This document shows, one piece after another, positions 4,752 through 11,487 of a stretch of DNA of 11,487 nucleotides (within the stretch, counting starts at the first letter, position 1; each line of letters begins with the position of its first letter). This DNA is from Deltaproteobacteria bacterium (GTDB taxonomy: Bacteria; Desulfobacterota; Desulfuromonadia; Geobacterales; Geobacteraceae): assembly GCA_021810985.1 (NCBI GenBank), contig JAJZQA010000046.1, positions 1 to 11,487 of the forward strand, in the 5' to 3' direction. A program made the position numbers and the translations under genes. The notes under the pieces were generated by a model. It searched no databases. It was not told where the DNA came from and saw nothing but the letters and a program-made list of their open reading frames with translations.

Positions 4752-7700
4752 ATGGCCGACATCATTAACGTCAGACTGCAAGCCGACATCGCCGATGCGG
4801 AACGGGGTATCAGAACCATCAAGCGCGACATCTCTTCTCTGGGAGACGCGGCCAAGGATCTGATTAACCCCCTCACCATGATAAAAACCGCGCTGGCTTC
4901 GCTTTCGGCCTGGAGCGGGATACAAGGTGTGCGCAGTCTGATTGACACTGCCCTGGCGATGGAACGGCTTAACACGCAATTCCGCGTGTTGACCGATTCG
5001 GCTATCCTCGGCGCGGCGGAGTTCCGCTTTGTCACCGACGAAGCGAAACGGCTGGGGCAGGAGATCACCGTATTGGGTGCGGCCTATTCCCGACTGATAC
5101 AGGCCACCAAACACACCAAATTTGAAGGCGCTCCCACCAAGGCCATGTTCAGCGGCTTCACCGAAGCGTTCACCTCCCTCAAGATGACCTCCGAACAGAT
5201 GGCCGGAGTCTGGCTGCAAATCAACCAGGGCATGATGAAGGGTAAGATCCAGCTCGAAGACATCAACATCATCGGAGAGCGCGGCCTTAACATCATGCAG
5301 CTGATTTCCCTGCACACCGGCAAGACCACCAAAGAGCTGTACGACATGGTAGGCAAGAGCAAGCTCCTGTCGGACGTGTACGTTACGATGGGGCCGATGC
5401 TGTCGCAGATATTCGGGGGCGCTGCCAAGACCGCCGCGCAAGAACTGCAAGGCACCATTAATAACTTTCAGAACGAGTTTTTTAAACTGAAAGCCGAAAT
5501 CGCAGGGAACTTCACGCCAGCATTCACCAATTTTCTGAAAACCGTCACCGCCAACATGAAAGAGATCATCGAGGCCGCCAAGGTGTTAGGCACGGTGCTA
5601 ACAGCGGCCTTTGCAGGCAAGGCGTTACAGACCATGGCGACCAAAGCGGCAGTTACCATCCCGGGTATCGGGGCGGACGCGGCGGCGGCGAAATCGGCGG
5701 CGGCATCAGCGGCCGCGACACTGGCACAAGCCAACGCCACCGAAACATTGACCGCTGCAACACTCCGCAGCGCTAGAGCGACCCAACTGAAAGCGCAGGT
5801 TGACGTAACAGCGGCACAGGCGGCACTGCGGCATCTGACCGTATTGGAATCCAGCGGGGCGGTCATGGCGACCGATACCGGCCACATGGAGAGGAGAGCA
5901 CAGGCCACCGTCATACTGACCAACGCGCAAGCCGCACTGACAGCTTCGGAAACCGCCTTGACCCAAGCGGAAACAGCCCACGCAGCGGCAAGCAAAGTTA
6001 GCGCACAGGCGACGCAACTCGCAGCGGCCACCACCGCCAACGCAGGCATCGCAAATCGCGCACTCGCTGCCGCGACATGGGCGGTAGAAGGGGCCACCAA
6101 AGCGGCCAACGCCGCATTAAGTCTGGTAGGTGGCTGGATCGGTGTTGTGGTGATTGCCCTGACAACCGCCGTTTACTGGTGGAACAAGTACCGGAACGCC
6201 AAGAACGAAGCACTCAAGGAATCCCAAACCAAAGACCCGGCCATTGAGGCGCTGGAAGAAGAGATTAAGTTAGCACAAAAACGCTATTACGTTGCCACCG
6301 GTAACAGAAAGGCGCTGGGGGCGCTGGATCAGCAGGAAACCGATAAAGAAAAGCAGCGCATGGCTGACCGCAAGAAAGCGCTGGAAGATGAAGTCAACGC
6401 CTACAAGAGCAAAAACCCGATCTACGGCTTGAATGACGAGATGAAGGCTAAAGAGGCCACCATCGCCAAGCTCGACAAAGAGATAAAGATGATCGGCACG
6501 CTGCGGGACGCACGCAACGCCTATGACGAGATGGTGAAGAAAGCCGAAGCCAGGCAGGCGGCAACAACGCCGGTAGCCGCTACTCCCATTGATGAATCAT
6601 GGAAATCGGAAGCCAATGCTATAGCGACCGCCTATGACCAGTTGCAAAAAAACGTCATCAAAGCCGACACCTCCCTGTCTGACCTGCAAAAGCATCTGAA
6701 AGATCTGGCGTTTGAGGAAGCGGCCACAATCCAGCAGTACAACGATGCCAGCACAAAGGCGCGGGCATCACTGATCGCTCAAGGCATCACCGTTGACGCG
6801 ATAGCGGCCAAATACAAGCAACTGCGCAAATTTGCGATCCAGAAAGACGACAACACCCGCGCCACAGAACGGCTGGCGGAACAAGCCAAATGGGCGGAAG
6901 AGTTCAAAAAAGAAATGGCCCACGCCAACCGCGAAGTGGAGCGCCTGGGGCGCGGCGAATCGGCAAGCGCCATGGAGCAGTTTATCCGCGACATGGAGAT
7001 GGTGGAGTTTTCGGCCAAATCCGCGCTGGAAAAGATCGAGGCCATGAAGGGCGCTCGAGAAAAGCTGATCGGTATGCGTACCGAAGACATACTCGACGAG
7101 ACCTCCTACACCAGTATGTCAATGGTGGACGATCCTTACATTCAGCAGCAACTTCGCATTGAAGCGGCCTACAAGCGCGAGTTTGAACTGATCGAAGAGA
7201 AAAAGCGCCGGCTGACCGCAGCGGGTGAAGTTCAATCAGCGCAGTTCAAGGCGCTGGTGGATTATCAAACCAAGATGGGGGAGAAGAAGGACAAGTATCT
7301 GACCGATTCGCAGATTGCCGGGGCGCGGGAAGGCTGGGCAGGCGTGTTAGCAGAAGCCAAAAAAGTCAACCCCAAACTGGCCGCGCTGGATTCATTTCTG
7401 GCCGTCAACCAAGAAAAGCTGACCAAGTACAAAAAAGACGGCACCAAAGACGAGATGAAAAGTAACCTGGCTGTTATCGGCGCGTATGTGGGCGCAGCTG
7501 GGGATATGTTCAAGAGTTTGGCAGACACGCAGGATCAGGCCAGCAGGAGCGGATTTGAAACCGCCAAAGCCCTCAATATGGCGGCGACTGTCATGTCAAC
7601 GGCAGCGGCCATCATGAACGCCATGGCGAGCATCCCCTATCCGATGAACATTGCGGCGGCTGTCGCAACGGCGGCAATGGGAGCGGTACAGATCGCGCAA

Positions 7701-10103
7701 ATTGCGAAAACCAAATTCGGCGGCGGCGGCGGCTCGGTGGCCGCGCCTTCCGGTTCGTTCGCCGGTGCTGGCGGCAGTGCATCAGGGAATAGTTTCAGCA
7801 ACATCTCCAAACCCCTATCCAGCATCCAAGACAGCCAGACTAATGAGAGCTTCGACCGTCTGACCTCTTCGACTGATAACGTAGCTGTTGCAATCGGCAA
7901 GCTGTCAAAGACGATGGACGAGTTCAAGGCACTGTTTGAGGAAGGCGGGGCCGGTTACTCGCTGGCAACCAATGCACCGGGACAGAACACTTCCACCAAA
8001 ATATACGGCACATTGGCCCACAGCACTATTACTAATATGGCTAATACGGTTACAGGTGCGGTGAAAGCTTGGGGCGATGTTATGCAAAATATCGTTAAGT
8101 TTAATTTTGATAATCTTGGACGTTCCATAAAGAATGCTCTGTTTCAAAGTGTTGGTGGAGAGATGATTTGGGGTGGTAGTTGGCAAACCAGTGGTGCTGG
8201 TATGTCACTTGCTATAGATCAAGGTGAAGTGGTAGGGCAAGATTATGTTTCCAAGAAAAAAGATCCAGGGCTGTTCCAAAAGACGAAACACAAAACGTCT
8301 TATTATGATAACCCTGATCTTCAAGGGTTTGTTGATGGATTAATTTCTCCGTTTATCTCTGACATGACCCGCATGGCCCGCACTCTCGGCACCCGCTTTA
8401 ACGCCAGCGAATACACCGCAGAACGTGTCAACATCGCCACAGCAGGCCGCAAGCCGGAAGACATAGCTAAAGACCTGGAAGCCTGGACGCTGAAACAGCT
8501 GCAGGGCTTCGCCATGACGATTGACGGGCTGGAAAATGTCGTCGGAGCCTATGACGATGCCTATGCAAAATTGAAACTTTACAACGATGCTCTTGTTTCT
8601 ACCAACGATGCTCTGGGGCTGATCGGCAAGTCGCAGATTCAAGGCAGTCTCAAAAACGGTGAATGGCTGGCGAATATGCAGCAGAGTCTTTTTGGTGGGA
8701 TGAAAGGCTTTAATGATGCCGTGGACACCTACTTTACTTCCATGTTCAGCGATTACGAGCAGAAGGCCAGCAAGGCGGCACAGGCAACTGGGCAAGTAAA
8801 TCGAGTATTTGCGGAAATGAATAGAACAGTTCCATCAACCAAGGAAGAGTTTCGCAATCTGGTTAATGGCCTCGATCTGACCACTACATACGGCGCTCAA
8901 ACCTTTGCCGCTCTGATGGAAATATCAGAAGCCTTCGCAACCATGATCGACCAAGCTGACGAAATGAAAAAAGCGCAAACCGACTTGAACCAGGACGTAA
9001 AAGAACGGATGCTACGGGTACAGGGTTACGCACGCGAAGCAGACTTGTATGCGCTTGCCAAGCAGCAACAGGAAGAACTGACCGAAGCACGTGAGCAGGG
9101 TTTAAACGTCACCGAATTGCTGAAAGTCCAGACCCTCGAATATGCTGATGCGGTCAAGAAGTCGGCTGATACCGTTTCAGATGCCTTGAAGACGGTCATT
9201 GACAGCAGCAAAAAGGCGATGAACGAGCTTATCAGCAACCAGCAAGCGGCACTGAATGCGATCAAAACCATTATGACCGGGCCGCTATCCCAACTATCAC
9301 CAGAGGCGGCTTACAAGCAGGCACAAGCGGCATTTAATACCGCAGACGCTAAATCCCTGCCGCAAGCCGCCACAACCATGCTGGAAGCCTCCAAAGCCTA
9401 TAACGCAAGCGGTTCCGCCTATCAAGCCGACCTCAAACGTGCGCTGGATGCTTTGGGTAATGTTGGTGGTATCGGATCCGATCCCACCCTTGATGCTGCC
9501 AATGCGCAGATCGACAAGCTGGAAGCAATTAGGATCCTGATTGAGGAGGGTAATGCGGCACAGCTGGCGGCACTTGAAACCAGTATGCTTGGCACTAATT
9601 CGATCGTTGCCCAGCTCAAAATCAACACCGATGCAACCGACTCAATGGCGGCACAACTGGCAAAAGAAAAGACAGCAGCAGACGATGCCAAGATGCAGGG
9701 CTGGGCTGCATCCAACCTGGACGAAATGACCTACATGAGGGGCTTGAATCTCAAATACAACCAATCCACCGCCTACAACCTGGACAAACTCGGCGGAGTC
9801 AACCGGGCCGATTACGATTTGATGAAACAGATCGCCGCAGGAACGCTGCGATGGTCATCCCTGGGCTTGCCCGCCTTTGCCGATGGCGGTATAGCTACCG
9901 GGCCGTCAATCGTTGGCGAGGGTGGTTACAACGAGGCTGTTATACCTCTGCCAGATGGCCGAACAGTACCGGTCAGAATGCAGGGCAGTGCTGACAACAA
10001 GGGTATCGAAGAACGGCTGGATAAAGCTATTGCGGAGCTGACCGCCATGAAACAGAAACTAAACAATATCGAAGTCAAAGCAAGATTGGTGGCAAACGCA
10101 TGA
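4752..10103 (+). CDS. Tail tape measure protein
   Basis: 1783 aa, about twice lambda gpH (853 aa). Residues about 66-245 form the N-terminal domain common to tape measure proteins (LNTQFRVLTDS, LGAAYSRLIQA, QINQGMMKGKIQLEDINIIGE). Residues about 305-455 are an Ala/Thr-rich coiled region with degenerate repeats, followed by a membrane-type segment (about 458-477, VGGWIGVVVIALTTAVYWW). Long charged coiled coils follow, then a hydrophobic Ala/Met stretch (about 935-985) and a Gly run near 990. The C-terminus (about 1708 on) is the usual FADGGIATGPSIVGEGGYNE with AVIPLPDGRTVPV. The protein sets tail length, fills the tube lumen and is thought to help DNA cross the inner membrane. ATG 4752 has AAGG 8 nt upstream. 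The stop overlaps the next start (ATGA). An AT-rich stretch encodes residues about 1090-1200. Confidence 0.97.
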   Translation: MADIINVRLQADIADAERGIRTIKRDISSLGDAAKDLINPLTMIKTALASLSAWSGIQGVRSLIDTALAMERLNTQFRVLTDSAILGAAEFRFVTDEAKRLGQEITVLGAAYSRLIQATKHTKFEGAPTKAMFSGFTEAFTSLKMTSEQMAGVWLQINQGMMKGKIQLEDINIIGERGLNIMQLISLHTGKTTKELYDMVGKSKLLSDVYVTMGPMLSQIFGGAAKTAAQELQGTINNFQNEFFKLKAEIAGNFTPAFTNFLKTVTANMKEIIEAAKVLGTVLTAAFAGKALQTMATKAAVTIPGIGADAAAAKSAAASAAATLAQANATETLTAATLRSARATQLKAQVDVTAAQAALRHLTVLESSGAVMATDTGHMERRAQATVILTNAQAALTASETALTQAETAHAAASKVSAQATQLAAATTANAGIANRALAAATWAVEGATKAANAALSLVGGWIGVVVIALTTAVYWWNKYRNAKNEALKESQTKDPAIEALEEEIKLAQKRYYVATGNRKALGALDQQETDKEKQRMADRKKALEDEVNAYKSKNPIYGLNDEMKAKEATIAKLDKEIKMIGTLRDARNAYDEMVKKAEARQAATTPVAATPIDESWKSEANAIATAYDQLQKNVIKADTSLSDLQKHLKDLAFEEAATIQQYNDASTKARASLIAQGITVDAIAAKYKQLRKFAIQKDDNTRATERLAEQAKWAEEFKKEMAHANREVERLGRGESASAMEQFIRDMEMVEFSAKSALEKIEAMKGAREKLIGMRTEDILDETSYTSMSMVDDPYIQQQLRIEAAYKREFELIEEKKRRLTAAGEVQSAQFKALVDYQTKMGEKKDKYLTDSQIAGAREGWAGVLAEAKKVNPKLAALDSFLAVNQEKLTKYKKDGTKDEMKSNLAVIGAYVGAAGDMFKSLADTQDQASRSGFETAKALNMAATVMSTAAAIMNAMASIPYPMNIAAAVATAAMGAVQIAQIAKTKFGGGGGSVAAPSGSFAGAGGSASGNSFSNISKPLSSIQDSQTNESFDRLTSSTDNVAVAIGKLSKTMDEFKALFEEGGAGYSLATNAPGQNTSTKIYGTLAHSTITNMANTVTGAVKAWGDVMQNIVKFNFDNLGRSIKNALFQSVGGEMIWGGSWQTSGAGMSLAIDQGEVVGQDYVSKKKDPGLFQKTKHKTSYYDNPDLQGFVDGLISPFISDMTRMARTLGTRFNASEYTAERVNIATAGRKPEDIAKDLEAWTLKQLQGFAMTIDGLENVVGAYDDAYAKLKLYNDALVSTNDALGLIGKSQIQGSLKNGEWLANMQQSLFGGMKGFNDAVDTYFTSMFSDYEQKASKAAQATGQVNRVFAEMNRTVPSTKEEFRNLVNGLDLTTTYGAQTFAALMEISEAFATMIDQADEMKKAQTDLNQDVKERMLRVQGYAREADLYALAKQQQEELTEAREQGLNVTELLKVQTLEYADAVKKSADTVSDALKTVIDSSKKAMNELISNQQAALNAIKTIMTGPLSQLSPEAAYKQAQAAFNTADAKSLPQAATTMLEASKAYNASGSAYQADLKRALDALGNVGGIGSDPTLDAANAQIDKLEAIRILIEEGNAAQLAALETSMLGTNSIVAQLKINTDATDSMAAQLAKEKTAADDAKMQGWAASNLDEMTYMRGLNLKYNQSTAYNLDKLGGVNRADYDLMKQIAAGTLRWSSLGLPAFADGGIATGPSIVGEGGYNEAVIPLPDGRTVPVRMQGSADNKGIEERLDKAIAELTAMKQKLNNIEVKARLVANA
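8041..8340 (+). other. AT-rich island within the tape measure gene
   Basis: A hand count gives 122 G+C in 300 bases (about 41%), while most of the surrounding gene is clearly GC-richer, with many GCC, GGC and CTG codons. The island encodes roughly residues 1097-1196 (for example FNFDNLGRSIKNALFQSVGG), uses many T- and A-ending codons, and keeps the reading frame. Composition returns abruptly to the GC-rich style near ATGACCCGCATGGCCCGC (about 8364). This suggests a segment acquired by recombination. Confidence 0.6.
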
Positions 10104-11487
10104 TCGGGTATCAATTTTTATTGGAAATAGATGCACTGGATAATCTGAATAACCCAGTTACCAAGCGGTTTTGTTGTCAACCGGGATTCAGCGGGGGTGG
10201 TTACACATGGGAGCCATATATTGTTGATCCCGGCTTGGTTCAGACTACACTGTTTTCTGGTGACAAAATGACCGGCAAATCCTCACACAGTTTTGGTGAG
10301 GTTGTACTTGGCAATTTCAAAGACGTTACAGATGTTACCGGGCCAACTGATTACCTCAAAGATTATAAATTTTATGGTCGCCCAATCAGAATGTATATGG
10401 GGCTTGCCGCCGGGTCATACCCAGCGGAATTTCAGCAACAGTATGTTGGAATTATCGAGAACTTTACTATTGGAGAGGATACGGTTTCGTTTACTCTTCA
10501 TGGTAGGCAGGCAGAATTAAATATACCTTTGGATGGTGGTACGTTCCTTGGTGATAATGTAGCTCCTGGTGGATTTGAGGGTGATGCAACTCTCAAAGGA
10601 GCAAATAAACCCATCGTGATAGGACGTGTATTTAACGCCCCTGTGTCGCTCTGTAACGCTTCTAAACTGATCTATGCTGTGTCGCCCCTTACCGGCATAG
10701 CAACACTTGCAGAACTCAATTCCGGCTTGCGGGTGTTTGACAATGGTGTTGAGTTGTTCTGTACGGGATCTGTGGCTTCAAAAACCGACCTTTTGACAGG
10801 AACAACAAATCCTGGCGAATATAGAGCTTCATCTGATGGCTATATCCAGCTAGGATCAACACCAGTCGGGCAGATCACCGTTTCATGTGCTAGTCAAGGC
10901 AAGGCGTTGGCAAGTACTCCGGTCAATCTGATAACGCAGATTTTCACCCTTGCTGATGCTGTACCGGGAAGAACACACAGCAATTTTGTAGATATGATAG
11001 ACGGAGATTCTTTTACTGGCTTTGCTGATACTTTCGAGCGAGGCTTATTCATCAGGGGCAATCTGAACATTTCAGAAATACTGGATAAACTTGTTACCCC
11101 TTGCGGTTATTGGTATTTCACTCCATTGGGTAAGATCAGAGTTAAAACTATCGCACTATCGGGATTTACCCCTACGTATGCAGCAGTAGGTTCAACAAAC
11201 ATCGAATCATTTTCAATTCACAAAACCAGTGACACAAAAGGTGGTGTGCCAGCAAGCAGTGTTGTGCTGAAATGTTCCAAAAACAATACTCTACAAGCCA
11301 ATCTATCAACGAAAGTGGATGCTATCAGGGGTGCACGATTGGGGCTTGAATGGCTTCGATATGAAATTCCATCGACAGATTTTATTTTCCCGCTGTCAGA
11401 AGAGTTTGTGATTGAAACAGCCCTGCATGGAAGCACTTATTTTGATCAGGGTGCTTACGATCTGAAAACAATCGTTCCTCCTCTTTT
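10100..11487 (+). CDS. Tail-tip / hub-like protein, N-terminal part (partial)
   Basis: The frame opens at ATG 10100, overlapping the tape measure stop as ATGA, and is still open at the window end: at least 462 residues. The protein is beta-rich with many Gly, Thr and aromatic residues. It shows a pattern seen in tail-tip proteins encoded right after tape measure genes: an early 'SFGEVVLGNFKD' strand pair, a 'GR.i.....' segment, 'YVGIIENFTIGEDTVSFTLHGR', then 'KPIVIGRVFNAPVSLCN' (from about residue 170), where a 'KP...G.v.N' motif precedes 'LIYAVS' and 'RVFDNGVEL'. Such proteins are thought to form the distal tail or hub ring that holds fibres. No transmembrane or enzyme motif is visible. G+C is lower (sampled stretches about 37-50%) than in the upstream genes. 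A role in host binding or baseplate assembly is inferred from synteny and pattern. Confidence 0.7.
   Translation, partial: MIGYQFLLEIDALDNLNNPVTKRFCCQPGFSGGGYTWEPYIVDPGLVQTTLFSGDKMTGKSSHSFGEVVLGNFKDVTDVTGPTDYLKDYKFYGRPIRMYMGLAAGSYPAEFQQQYVGIIENFTIGEDTVSFTLHGRQAELNIPLDGGTFLGDNVAPGGFEGDATLKGANKPIVIGRVFNAPVSLCNASKLIYAVSPLTGIATLAELNSGLRVFDNGVELFCTGSVASKTDLLTGTTNPGEYRASSDGYIQLGSTPVGQITVSCASQGKALASTPVNLITQIFTLADAVPGRTHSNFVDMIDGDSFTGFADTFERGLFIRGNLNISEILDKLVTPCGYWYFTPLGKIRVKTIALSGFTPTYAAVGSTNIESFSIHKTSDTKGGVPASSVVLKCSKNNTLQANLSTKVDAIRGARLGLEWLRYEIPSTDFIFPLSEEFVIETALHGSTYFDQGAYDLKTIVPPL

Noticed and set aside
3841..6109. Long open frames on the - strand (3841-4632, 4626-5450, 5468-6109) opposite the chaperone and tape measure genes
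   Set aside because: They run antisense to well-supported genes, lack suitable ribosome sites and give low-complexity or unrecognisable proteins. They follow from the GC-rich codon bias of the + strand genes.
5650..6120. GCG/GCC-rich stretch in the tape measure gene as a DNA repeat or recombination element
   Set aside because: It is explained by coding for an Ala-rich coiled region with degenerate repeats common in tape measure proteins. No long exact DNA repeat was seen.

Overview
The window is part of the late structural (head-to-tail) module of a lambda-like, long-tailed double-stranded DNA phage or prophage. Every recognisable gene lies on the + strand. The order is the classical one: head decoration (C-terminal end only), major capsid protein (gpE family), small head/connector genes, a stopper-like head-tail joining protein, a tail terminator-like protein, tail tube, tail assembly chaperone (G with a T-like extension), tape measure, and a tail-tip or hub-like protein cut off by the window end. 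The gpE-type capsid and a classical Sec signal peptide suggest a Gram-negative, probably proteobacterial, host. Nothing here identifies the species, and no integrase, attachment site, tRNA, CRISPR array or insertion sequence is visible, so free phage and prophage cannot be told apart.

Layout: 1-77 end of a decoration-like protein; 131-1186 major capsid protein; 1241-1648 a secreted protein of unknown role; 1648-1839, 1842-2141 and 2138-2569 three tightly coupled small genes; 2613-3878 tail tube with a probable inserted surface domain; 3885-3951 a terminator-like structure; 4009-4416 tail assembly chaperone; 4413-4748 its -1 frame extension; 4752-10103 a very large tape measure protein (1783 aa); 10100-11487 the start of the tail-tip/hub protein. 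Genes inside blocks overlap or nearly touch (TAGTG or ATGA overlaps), so translation is probably coupled. The four longer gaps, before the capsid, secreted-protein, tube and chaperone genes, each hold a hairpin that can be drawn with a GNRA tetraloop. No convincing promoter was found; the module is probably read from an upstream late promoter.

The most notable signal is at the end of the chaperone gene: a slippery A AAA AAC heptamer in the right frame, an SD-like GGAG 14 nt upstream, a 7-nt spacer, and a compact H-type pseudoknot with two 5-bp stems. The -1 frame then stays open for 111 codons to the tape measure gene and has no ATG, GTG or TTG start in its first 59 codons. This is the lambda G/GT arrangement, and start-codon-based gene finding would miss the second half.

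Base composition is mostly GC-rich in the head genes and most of the tape measure gene. It falls to about 41% G+C in an island inside the tape measure gene (about 8041-8340), and to roughly 40% in sampled stretches after 10100. This suggests mosaic exchange in the genes for the distal tail.
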